From assembly GCA_029962745.1 (NCBI GenBank), contig JAPZVO010000046.1, positions 60,001 to 124,000 of the forward strand: a DNA stretch of 64,000 nucleotides, read 5' to 3'. This DNA comes from Echinometra lucunter (Eukaryota; Echinodermata; Echinoidea; Camarodonta; Echinometridae). This document shows, piece after piece, positions 24,590 through 34,342 of the stretch (within the stretch, counting starts at the first letter, position 1; each line of letters opens with the position of its first letter). The notes beneath the pieces are model-generated. The model did not search any database and was not told the DNA's origin. It worked only from the letters and a program-made list of their open reading frames with translations. The position numbers and the translations under genes were made by a program.

Positions 24590-25000
24590 ATTGCCGGTCG
24601 GTCTACTCCCACTTTGACTACTGCCCGTTTGGTCTTGCCCCACATGGTCTAATTCCATTTTGTCTACAACCAGTTCGTCTAATGACCTTTGGTCTAATTG
24701 CCACTTCGCCTATTTACCATTTTGTCTAATTCTCATTTTGTCTAATGCCCATAGTGTCTAATGTCCACTTGGCCTAACACCACTTAGACTAATACCAAAT
24801 GCAATTAGACAGTTTGGTTATTAGACGAATTGGCAATTAGACCAAGTGATCATTGCATTAGACCAAATTGGAATTAGACCAAGTATGTATTAGACCAAAT
24901 GGCAATCAGACCAAATTGATAGTATATCAAATGAATTTAGCCAATATGGTATCAGACAATCAGGTAATTAGACCATCTGCTGGTAGACCAAGTGGATATA
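24590..25000. repeat. Foldback repeat built of GTCTAATT words
   Basis: The left half repeats words such as TTTGGTCTAATTGCCA and the right half repeats their complement, such as TTAGACCAAAT, about every 15-25 bases, with the turn near 24785. The whole 410-bp block could fold on itself. Confidence 0.85.
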
Positions 25001-27000
25001 AACCTGGCATGGTTTCTGCATGGCTTTATGAATTCATTTTATGAGCAAAGCATTATTTATGTGTACTCAGGAAGTGAAATATTTATAGTGAAAATGGAAT
25101 ACATTTAATGTAGACAGAGCTGTACACAGAAAATTTTTTCCTGGGGGGGGGGGGCAAGACGCAAAAAAATATTTCGAAGAAAATCGAAAGGGAAGAAGAA
25201 AAATGACGGAGCTTGTCAGGGGACACTTTTGCTTTTTTTTAAAGTGAGATTGAAGGATTTGTTACATTTGGTATACACTTTTGGTGAATTCTGTGAAAAT
25301 TTTCAGTAAAAAAATGTAAGTTTTCAAATTTCTGGGGCGCCCCCCCCCCCCCCCCCGCGTTCGGCCATGAATGTATGAATGTAGATTGATTGATATTGTA
25401 AATTATGCCATCCCTTTCTGAGAAAAATAGTCATGTTCATATTCAGTGAATCGGTATGTAATTTCTTTGACTATTATTAACTAGCAATGGAAAATATGGT
25501 TACCTAAATGTTTTTTTTGTGTGTGTAAATTTTGTCGCAGTTACATTATATGACAAAAGTATATATTCAATTGCTGAAATTAAGTTACTTCATAAAAACT
25601 TTGTATACATGTACTTTGTATCGTAGAAACATCACATTGGAAGTCGTGTTGCTTTTTGGCAAGATGTGAATGACGTCATATTTTGTGTTTGATGATGATG
25701 TTATGAGCAGGGCCCACGAAACTGGGGGGGGGGGGGGGCTGGGGGGCTGTAGCCTCCCCTCCCCTCCCCCACTTTTTTGAGCATACATGTTTGCCTCTGT
25801 ACAAAATCCTGAAAATGATTATCCTGGTTTGTACGCGCAGCTGCCCCCCCCCACCACTTTCGAAAACTTCCTGCGGTTTCTGATGATGCAATGTAAATAT
25901 GCTTGATATTGTTGCAAAATATTGATAGTGAATACTTTGCACAAGAGAGGTTGATGTTGCTAAAGATCTTGGTAGGCTGTGGCTGTGCTTGAAGATAGCA
26001 GCATGTTGGAACGGTTGTTATGATGCTTTGACTTTGCCGGGGGGGGGGGGGGGGGCTTTGCAGACTCGTATGTTGGTGTGTGTGTGTGTGTGTCCGCGCG
26101 CATGCGACAATTCATTTTAAATGAAATCTCTAATGAAATATTTGGAAAAACAAAACAAATTCTGTGATGCCTATCCTAATGCCAACCACTTCAAAGTTTC
26201 CCATCCTACTACAGAAAAGTTTCTCAATAAAAATGTCTTGAAATATTACTGATATACAGAGAAAATACTGCTGAAAAAAAAAAGTACAATGAATTCCTGA
26301 ATCTACAATTTACAATGACCGTCAGAACAATGAAGCCCCAAAACTTGCAAAATTTTTAAATGAAAAGGATTTCGACGTGGCAAATTGCGAAATTAATTCG
26401 AAAGTTTAGATAAAAATTAGTCCGAAATCAATTACAATTCTAAACGATGCCGGAGATTACATTACATTATCATTCACAGATAAAAATTCAACATCGACAA
26501 ATTGAATATCATTTCATTTTTCAATGCTGTAAGCATTCATGATAACACGTCGTGTAGATGCCCCAATTGGCTATAAGCGTCTTATTTATACGATTACAAA
26601 ATCCTTGTTATCTTCGTCATTAATCAGATTTTGAAAAACAAATATTCAAAGAGAGCATCCTAGAATATTCCGATTGCAGTCGCACCCTCCGGTCATATAA
26701 ATAGGCCTACATACGCGATATACAGTAGGCCTAGCCAGGCTAGGCGGCCGAATGTTGATGTAAACAAAGTTTGGCTAGGCTATGCGCGCACTAGCGCGAT
26801 TGCGCATGATAATACGCCTGTTGCTCCGGACGACAAGCGCATTAAGGTCAATATGCAAAATACGATGACCCTGCGGTACACGTCCGCGTTTTATTCCAAA
26901 GATACGAAAATAAAAGGAAAGCTAGCTCGGTATACGACTCTAGCTCTAGCTCTGGATCAATCATACTGAGCATGCTCAGTGCAGTGCGAAAAGGGGGAAA
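25001..27000. other. Right interior of the Harbinger-like element, no gene seen
   Basis: This holds poly(G)/poly(C) tracts near 25142, 25339, 25723, 25845 and 26040, and a (GT)n run near 26076-26092. The segments beside the G-tracts (25130-25370 and 25700-25870) look like ends of other repeats. The GC-rich 26690-26930 precedes the palindromic right end. Pro- and Gly-rich frames here are artefacts of the tracts. Confidence 0.5.
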
Positions 27001-27199
27001 TCCCTAGACTTCGGTTGCAACCGTGGTTTTAACCGTGGTTTCAACCGTGGGTCTAATTGAAACCGTGGATTTTTGAAACCACTGTTTGTGAATCACAGAC
27101 TCGGTAAAACCATGGTTTCAGGTGAAACCGTGGTTTCAAAAAATCCATGGTTTTCAGAAACCACGGTTTCAAATGAAACCACCTTTGTGAATTCGGGCC

Positions 27200-28499
27200 A
27201 TAAAGTTTTAATGTTGGTCCCTACTTCACTAGTTGGTTAAAAACTTTTATAATACAAGAAACACTTACGTTATGAATAATGGTCATCTGTCTCCTGTTGT
27301 TAACATGAAAAGAGGAATATTTCAAGAATGCCTCATATCTTCGTATTTATTTTTACTGGCTGTAGAGATCTTAGGAATTTCAATCTGTAACAACAAGCTT
27401 ATAAAAGGAATCCAGATTGGAAATCAGGAATATAAACTCAGCATATATGATGATGATAAAACCTGCTTTTTGAATGGGGATTTAGAGTCTATGAAACACT
27501 TATTCACTATATTAGATTCATTTAGTAAGTTTTCATGCTGCAAAGTTAATATGTTGAAAAGCGAAGGTATTTGGCTTGGATCCTTAAGGGGTCACATGAA
27601 AAACCTTATGGTGAGAAAGGTCTTGTCTGGAAACAGTCTAAATTTTCATGTTTGGGTATCTCCTTTTCGTTAAATTTAAATATGCTTTTCGATTTGAACT
27701 TTAATGCAAGAGTTGGTCAAGTCGAACAGTTACTGAATGGTTGGCGGTCTAGAAGCCTCTCTCTTATAGGGAAGGTTACGATTGTCAAAAATCTTGTACT
27801 ACCCCAATTCTTATCTTTGTTCATTTCACTTTGTATTAATATTCCTGAAAAGTTTTTTAAACGGCTGGACACTATTTTTTAAGTCCATATGGTCAGGAGG
27901 GAATGACAGAGTAAAACGCAATTTGTTGTATAACTACTATGATCATTGTGGTTTGAAAATGATATCCGATTCATTCATTCATTTCATTCATTTATTTATT
28001 TTTATATCCAATCTTTTGCAAGTGTACAGAAACTCGCTTGGTCGAGATTTCTACTGAACGATGAATTTGATAGTCCTTGGAAACAAATATAATTAATCTG
28101 TTTGTCAGAGTTTCACATAGATCCAGAAATTTTATTCAGAGCCTGTGCCACTGAAAACATTTTGAAAGGTCTGAATATGCAGCTCGCAGAGACTGTAAGG
28201 ATGTGGTACTCATCATTCAGACCAAGGTTGTTGTCTAATAAATTTGGTGCAAATGCACAGATTAGATAGTTTGTGGTACAGCCAAAACGTTCATTTGAAG
28301 ACAAGAAGGTTTTTTTTTTATCCTGCATGGTATGAAAGGGGAATTAAAACAATACATGATTTGATTCATGATTGCTCACGCTTCAAAGAATTTTTGAGTT
28401 AGATTTGGAGTTTGACATACCCATTCATGATGGAAGAAAATACCTTTCCATTATCGAGGCAATTCCTTGCAAGTGGACCTTTTCTACACACAAGTATAT
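27200..28499 (+). pseudogene. Tx1-type LINE ORF2, piece B (RT core to post-RT region), broken
   Basis: The frame resumes with SFNVGPYFTSWLKTFY, then MKRGIFQECLISSYLFLLAV (the 'RGxxQGxxxSxxLF' motif with QG changed to QE), then LSIYDDDKT, where the catalytic A/YADD box reads YDDD. KVNMLKSEGIWLGS and SLSLIGKVTIVKNLVLPQ follow, then shifted frames to IEAIPCKW near 28455-28478. Stops and frameshifts occur near 27670, 27880, 28060 and 28330. The piece ends at a TATAT target site (28495-28499), where the CR1-type LINE begins. Confidence 0.85.
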
Positions 28500-28790
28500 A
28501 GGGACTCGTATATACTACCACAACTCAGCAGTTGCTTTTCAGCTCTCTCTGGTTATATGTGGAGATGTAAACCCTAACCCAGGACCCATTCTTCTTGATG
28601 CTGGTGACGACCGTCATATATATCATCGGAAATATGGTTCTGACTCATGCCACACTGCTTATGATCCAGTATCTGGAAGCATAAGATCATACATGTATAA
28701 TATTCTAAGGCTGAATCGAGAAGTGTGGAATAGAATTCATGAATTAGGAATTGCACGTAAAAGAAAAACTCATCGTGGGTCCAAGGGTCA
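28500..28790 (+). pseudogene. CR1-type LINE ORF N-terminus with 2A-like motif
   Basis: After the insertion point, a hydrophobic segment AVAFQLSLVIC leads to GDVNPNPGP (28561-28587). This is very close to the 2A ribosome-skipping consensus D(V/I)ExNPGP, with the E replaced by N. Similar 2A sequences at the N-terminus of the ORF are known in APE-type non-LTR elements of sea urchins and other invertebrates. The frame stays open to 28824 because a reversed SINE tail has joined it near 28794. Whether this variant could skip is not known. Confidence 0.75.
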
Positions 28791-28793
28791 TGG

Positions 28794-28862
28794 AATAACA
28801 ATAATAATATATGACAGTTGTTAGGCGCCATATCCATCTCGTAAGAGATGCTCAAGGCGCAC
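28794..28862 (-). mobile_element. Reverse SINE tail fragment
   Basis: On the minus strand this reads GTGCGCCTTGAGCATCTCTT, then TGGCGCC and a (TTA)n end. This is the same tail architecture as the SINE at 3235-3258 and the tail at 44762-44835. Confidence 0.5.
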
Positions 28863-29068
28863 AAGTGAATGGGGCAAACTATGGAAGGCATAGATGCTTA
28901 GCCTCTTACTCTTCACAAATGATTGAAGTAAGAATTACTTGTCGTGTATCACCTGCAGGTACAAGTAAGCAGTTTCCTGTGTCTGTATGATGCAGCCTCC
29001 TATCGCGGAGGCTGCATCATGTTTTGCCTATATCAAGATCAACATCTCTTCTTCAGAATCGGACAGTG

Positions 29069-29384
29069 AAGTTTGCCCTCTGGAATGCCCGATCTACGAA
29101 GGCGAGAGGTAAAGTTACTTCCTTATGCGACTTCATTATCTCTGAGAAAGTGGTTATTGTTGCAATCACAGAAACATGGTTGACTGACTCAAGAAGAGAC
29201 GACTATGCACTTGCCAGCATTCGGTCTATCCTTCCCAATTTTGACTTTCACCATGTGCCACGCATTAGAGGAACTGGAGGCGGGATTGGCTTGCTACTTC
29301 ATAAGGGCTTTAGCATGGCAGCTAACAAAACCTTTTCATTCAGTTCCTTTGAGTATATGGAACTTACATTATCTGGAATTTTTT
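29069..29384 (+). pseudogene. CR1-type LINE endonuclease, N-terminal half
   Basis: KFALWNARSTKARGKV, then ITETWLTDS (the E-T catalytic motif of APE-type endonucleases), then RIRGTGGGIGLLL and FEYMELTLS. The sequence stops near 29384 where another LINE has inserted. The part between this and the resumption near 31930 (roughly the YRPP and GDFN blocks) is missing, so some target sequence was lost. Confidence 0.8.
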
Positions 29385-29772
29385 TAGACGCCGTGGACGC
29401 TGTGAGCGCTTCTCGATGATTTTCTGCTCGCTTTTTACCCGTTTTTTCCTGTTTCTGTTTTAAGCTGTGATATTTTGTTCAGATATGATTGACTTGAATT
29501 TAAAGCTTTGCCACCGGAATTATATTTTATTTGTAAATAACAGCAGGAGAGGTAAGTTTTATGTTCCTAATCTTATACAGCTCTCATTATACTATGGTAC
29601 ATTTGACTTGGCGCAGTCCCATTTATTGATTTTTTGAGTCGGTTGGACGAAGTTTATATGTACTAAGACGGTGCACGTATTTTGAAGTTGTTACGAACGC
29701 ATAGGCTTAGGCCTACTTACTCTTCTATTGTGTCACACATTTTTCACCAGCATGCTGTTACGTAATTGCTAC

Positions 29773-30612
29773 ATGATGCCTGATCTTAGACCGAGAGGAG
29801 CGTAAGACGCTACGCAGACAGCTGATTCCGCTGCCACGCCCACTTCTACTGCCATTTTGCAGAGCGCTGAATTTCTACAGCGGATCGATCAAGTCGTTCA
29901 AGCTGCAGTGAAGAAAGTTACTGAAAAAGAAATGATAAAAATGGTGCTTGACCTTGAAAAGCAGGAAAGAAAGCTCTCTGATATGATTGAGCAGAAACTA
30001 AGTGTACTTCATGACTTGGAGGCTTCTTTGGATTCCAAAATGCACGAGTTTGAATCCTTGAAAGCGTCAGCTGTAAAGGTCAGTGACGAGGTCACATCGG
30101 TATCATGAAGATTAGATCATCTGGAACAATACTCGCCCGGGAACAACCTTCGAATTCTGGGAGTGAAGGAAACCCAGAATGAAAACACTGATCAGATCGT
30201 CTGCGATCTTGCTAAAAGCATCGGTGTAAATCTAACCCACCAAGACATCGACAGATCTCATCGACTTTCGCGTCATCCTCCTGATGATCGAATGCCTGGA
30301 ACCATGTCATTCGCTGAAGCAGCAAAATCTACGACACGCTCTTGTGGTGATCCTCTAGCAATCATCGTTAAATTCACTCAGTACAAATTTAAAGAGTCTC
30401 TGATAAGAAATAGGCGTAAGTTGAAGGGAACCAAGAAAGTTATAGTGGAGGATCTCACTAAGCGTAACGCTCAACTCTTTCAAGCATCGGGAATGAAAGA
30501 CAAGGTTAGTGCTTCTTGGTCCATGGGCGGAAGGATATATGCAATCATGAAAACGTCCAATGGTCATGGAATGAAGAAACTGATCTCCTCATCATCGGAT
30601 TTGAACACTTAA
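29773..30612 (+). pseudogene. LINE ORF1 (coiled-coil RNA-binding protein), two stops
   Basis: The frame runs from ATG 29773 for about 279 codons and is interrupted by only two in-frame stops, a TAA near 29803 and a TGA at 30106-30108. A Lys/Glu-rich coiled coil (about 29920-30100) is followed by RLDHLEQYSPGNNLRILGVK, the L1-ORF1-like element preceding the RRM. Next come VNLTHQDIDRSHRL and IIVKFTQYKFKESLIRNRRK, the RRM strands and basic helix. Both stops fit single-base changes at CGA or CAA codons. The function in the family is to bind LINE RNA and form the RNP. Confidence 0.8.
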
Positions 30613-30833
30613 ACTTACCTTATTGATAGCTGTAACGATGTACTAACTGCTGATATCTGTTTCCATTGTTGCTAGTTTTTGGCCGATTACTCTCATTATA
30701 TTTTCATTTGAATTTTTCTGAATCTTGTGCATCCTTACTTGTGCATTTTAGGTGTTTTGTATTGGCTTAACCGTTTTGTATGTTTATTATGTCATTTTGT
30801 AGTGTATATCAGCGTACCGTCAATAATTGAAAT

Positions 30834-31580
30834 ATGAATACAATCTCACGTATGTTGTCTCCTACTATTTCTGATGATGAAAATCCATATGGGCAAGATA
30901 AGTCATATTATACATCTGAAGATTTTAATGAAAATGTTTCCTCTAATCACTCAACTTTCTCCAACAATAATTTGTTTTCGATGATTCATTTCAATTGCAG
31001 AAGTATCTTAAACTTAAGAAATAAACTATCATGGCATGAACACATTGGTGTCGTTTGTAATCGGGTATCTAAAGATGTGGGAATCCTATATAGATTAAAA
31101 CATTTTCCGTAATTTATTTTGATTGTGTTATATCATGCTTTGATTGTTTCTCACATAAATTATTGCAATATTGTTTGGTCGAATTCCTCTGATTATTTTA
31201 TTAATAGACTATACATACTTCAGAAAAAAGCATTGAGCTCCATATAATGCCCACACCTTGCCACTTTTTCATAATTTACGATTACTTAATCTGTATGATA
31301 TAAATGAATTTAATATTACCATTTTTATTGTTTTTATTTTTTTGTTCATAAGGTCTTATTCCTCAAACTATCATGTCTAAGTTTTGTCTTAATTTAACAA
31401 TTCATCAACACAACACTCACAATTTGTTAAATTATCATTTACCTCGTGTCAGAACTTTAATTTCTCATAATTCAATTTTTTCAAAGGACCATACCTCTGG
31501 AATAATTTGCCTCTGTCTCTCAAAGTTTGCCCATCACTTAATTCTTTTAAGCGCAATTATAAACTATATCTTTTAAGTTT
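30834..31580 (+). pseudogene. Fused ORF2 remnant (endonuclease start joined to RT end)
   Basis: From ATG 30834 the frame reads to MIHFNCRSILN, the first strand of an APE-type endonuclease. It then passes directly into LSWHEHIGVVCNRVSKDVGI, which normally lies after the RT thumb. LIVSHINYCNIVWSN and an out-of-frame tail follow to about 31580. Catalytic endonuclease and RT cores are both missing, so the copy could move only with help in trans. Confidence 0.8.
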
Positions 31581-31929
31581 GTATTCTTATTATGAGTTAT
31601 GATATACGCTTTTAATTCTAATTCTTTTTGTTTTGTTTTGTTTTTGTTTTTTACTTTAAGTTTTTTTGGCGGTTTCTTTTATTTATTTAGTTTTTTGGTT
31701 ATGATAGATTTGATTATGTATAACTTATGTTTTGTTAATTTGGGGTCAACGTACTATAAGGCTATTTGCTCTTTTTAGTTGACCCCTAATTCTCATAAAT
31801 CTGTTTTGTTGTAGTATAATACTATGTCTTGTACCAATGCCTTGTTGAATTTATATTTCATGTTTTTGTTTTATTGAGAATGAAAATAAAGTATTGAATT
31901 GAATTGAATATCATCTCGTGTGATGCGGT

Positions 31930-33212
31930 TGATAACACGTGGATGTTTTAGGTAACTGCTATGCTCAGTCTTTCATCGAGACACTCCGATCCAATGGCCT
32001 TCAGTTTCATTACTCTGGTCCAACACATTCATCAGGTCACACGCTTAATCTTATCATCAGTAGATCTGATACTAGTTTTGTGTCTATGTTTCTACTCATG
32101 ATTACCTGCTATCAGATCATTCAGCAGTTGCTTGTAATCTTCTCTTTGAACATCCAAATAAACTCACAAAGCATGTAATCATAAAAAATATGAAGAAAAT
32201 CAACATGGAAAAATTCAATTATGATATATCTAACGTATCTTCATCCATGCTGAAAGATCAGGAAAATGTCGAAAACCTTGCTAGGCAGGTGTGTAAGGGC
32301 CTCAGAGGAATATTAGACAACCATGCCCCACTAACTGAAAGAGATGTCATTCTTCGCCCTCAGAGTCTTTGGTATTCGGACTCTATTCGTGAGGCTAAGC
32401 GGGAAAGGAGACGCTGTGAGAGAAAGATGGTCAAATCCAATCTTCAAGTCTCCAAAGACATGTACTGGGTGCAGTGACAAAGGCTAAGACTGATTTTTAC
32501 CGTGAGAAATTTCTGTCTAGTGACCAACATAGTTTGTTTAGGCTGACCAATAAGCTGTCATCACCAACTGGAGGGTTTGTTCTTCCTAGCTTTGAATGTC
32601 CTATTAAACTAGCCAAACGTTTTGCAGAGTTTTTTGAGCAAAAGATTGTGTGGTTAAAGGACAGTTTGGAGCTAGCAGGCTTTCAGTACATATCTGCTGA
32701 CATACATGAACAATGCCAATCAAAGTTTTGTGAATTTCAAGAGGTTACTGAGGATGATGTGAGGAGTATTATCAAGTCATCCTCATCCGCATTGTGTTAG
32801 CTTGATCCATTGCCAACTACTCTCACAAGGAGATGTACTGCTGAACTGCTTCCTCTTGTAACAGCATTGGTCATTAGAAGTCTCATCTCTGGTGTCATGC
32901 CTCCTGTGTTTAGGAAAGCCATTGTTACCCCTCTTCTGAAGAAGGTTGGTGCTCAACGTGATGATCTCGCCTGAACTATCGCCCGATCTCAAAATTGAAC
33001 TACTTCAGCAAAGTAATTGAGAAAGCAGTAAGTGCTCAAGTTTTGGAGTATCTAAATGAGAACAATTTGCATATTCCCACACAGTCGGCATATAAGAGAT
33101 ACCAAAGTGTAGAGACTGCATTAATGCGCGTCCAGAATGACATTCTTGTATCCCTTGACCAGTGGCAGGAAGCTGTCTTAGTATTACTGGACTATAGTTC
33201 AGCCTTCGATAC
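31930..33212 (+). pseudogene. CR1-type LINE: endonuclease end, linker and RT N-terminal half
   Basis: AQSFIETLRSNGLQFH and PTHSSGHTLNLIISRSD (the SGHTLDL motif) close the endonuclease. The linker (32190-32800, two frames) includes LWYSDSIREAKRERR and DFYREKFLSS. The RT starts with VFRKAIVTPLLKK, LNYFSKVIEKAVSAQVLEYL and SAYKRYQSVETALMRVQND, and reaches motif A, LLDYSSAFDT. It is cut at GATAC (33208-33212) by the Gypsy element and resumes at 48236. Stops occur near 32475, 32800 and 32970. Confidence 0.88.
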
Positions 33213-33367
33213 CGTTAGATATGATATCAGTTGGCTTTCCATACTCTCATAATGATATGTGTATTGTGCATACATGTGACAAAGACTCTGCGAATATACA
33301 TGAAGACATGAAGATGTACGAGAAATGTGTGGTAGTTTGTGAACAACGAACCCAATAATACCCTACA
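33213..33367 (+). repeat. Left LTR of the Gypsy element (155 bp)
   Basis: It begins CGTTAGATATG, where the right LTR has TGTTAGATATG, and ends CCCTACA. It lacks a 13-base segment near 33322 that the right LTR keeps. It is followed by ATTGGCGACGAG, a primer-binding-site-like sequence common after Gypsy LTRs. Confidence 0.9.
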
Positions 33368-33415
33368 ATTGGCGACGAGATGAATGTTTTGTAGTCACAG
33401 GATAGCAGAGCAACA

Positions 33416-34342
33416 ATGCAGGCCACTGCAGAGTCGGTTTCAAGGCATATTTTGCCTAATAATTGCATCAGGTATGATGAATCGGAGGACTTAGATTGTT
33501 ATCTAGAACGTTTTGAATTGTATCTGATAGCGAGTGGCTTGACAGTACCTGAAGCACAGTCAGTGAGTGGGAGCGCGACCGCAGTGGATCGTGCGAATGA
33601 CAAGAGAGTAGTGGCGCTGTTATTGAACGCTATCGGGGCACGCTACTACGGGATTGTTCGTGATTTGGTATCACCAGCAAAACCAAGTGATAAGTCATAC
33701 ATGCAGTTGAAGCAAATACTGCAAAAGCATTTCAAACATACACCAGTCACCGTAGCTGAAAGGCGCAAGTTCATTAGACGTGATCAGGCGCAGGGTGAGA
33801 GTACGAGTGATTATGTCGTTCAGCTGAAACACCTCGGCCTACATTGTGATTATGGTGATAAACTTGATGAGCAGCTACGAGACCGCTTCATGAGTGGTTT
33901 GAAAGATGAGTCTACTTCATTGAAACTTATGGAAAAGGCTACTGAGACCCCAAACATGACGTTCCAACAGGCTGTGGACTTCGCCCTATCAAAACAGACA
34001 GCTGCAAGGGAGGTCCGAGCGAAGCGTTCAGAGGGTTCTTTAGATTGCACTAGGTCCAGTGTTCATGCAGTTCGTGGTAAACAGCAGTCTGGTCAGAAAG
34101 GTAGCAGGCGAAAGCAAGAGTGTTATCGTTGTGGTCGACACCATGCACCGGAGGAGTGTTGGTTCAAGTCCGAAACATGCAGATACTGTAAAAAGAAAGG
34201 GCACATCGAAAGGAAGTGTCGAGCCAAGAGCAAGGATGAAATGAAACAAACAGAACACTCAGACTGTAGATCTAAGACAAGTCACAAGAGTAAAGGTCAA
34301 AAGAAGAAAGGTAGTTATGGTGACGTACATAAAGATGCATGA
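33416..34342 (+). CDS. gag: Gypsy gag polyprotein, intact frame
   Basis: A 308-codon open frame, the longest retroelement ORF in the window without a lesion. The N-terminal two thirds are the capsid-like region, with FELYLIASGL, LLLNAIGARYYGIVRDLVSP and RFMSGLKDES. The C-terminus has two zinc knuckles, CYRCGRHHAPEEC and CRYCKKKGHIERKC, the second a standard CX2CX4HX4C. In the family, gag packages element RNA. The last 26 nt overlap the start of pol in another frame, an arrangement that uses programmed frameshifting. The start at 33416 lies 48 nt after the LTR and is the first ATG of the frame. Lack of stops may reflect recent insertion relative to its host LINE. Confidence 0.9.
   Translation: MQATAESVSRHILPNNCIRYDESEDLDCYLERFELYLIASGLTVPEAQSVSGSATAVDRANDKRVVALLLNAIGARYYGIVRDLVSPAKPSDKSYMQLKQILQKHFKHTPVTVAERRKFIRRDQAQGESTSDYVVQLKHLGLHCDYGDKLDEQLRDRFMSGLKDESTSLKLMEKATETPNMTFQQAVDFALSKQTAAREVRAKRSEGSLDCTRSSVHAVRGKQQSGQKGSRRKQECYRCGRHHAPEECWFKSETCRYCKKKGHIERKCRAKSKDEMKQTEHSDCRSKTSHKSKGQKKKGSYGDVHKDA

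Larger units (their letters stand above)
18414..27199. mobile_element. 8.8-kb PIF/Harbinger-like transposon with long palindromic ends
   Basis: The ends are GGCCAGAATTCACAAAGGTG and, inverted at the right, GGCCCGAATTCACAAAGGTG. Inside each end about 200 bp of repeated AACCACGGTTT/AAACCGTGGTTT words form internal palindromes. The flanks share ATA (18411-18413 and 27200-27202; TA is the minimal duplication), not the classic TWA. Removing the insert joins the LINE ORF2 in the correct register (FKTL to SFNVGPYF), with one stop codon at the joint. A degraded Harbinger-type transposase lies inside at about 22960-23170. The element has itself collected a MITE, a hairpin and a foldback repeat. Confidence 0.78.
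29391..31905 (+). mobile_element. Internally deleted LINE with retained ORF1
   Basis: This is inserted in the CR1 endonuclease. It holds an RNA-binding-type ORF1, then a short ORF2 in which the endonuclease start is joined directly to the RT C-terminus. It ends in AATAAAGTATTGAATTGAAT. The lengths of the two ends are natural for a full-length 5' start and a complete 3' end. The ends are approximate, with no clear target-site duplication. Confidence 0.75.
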
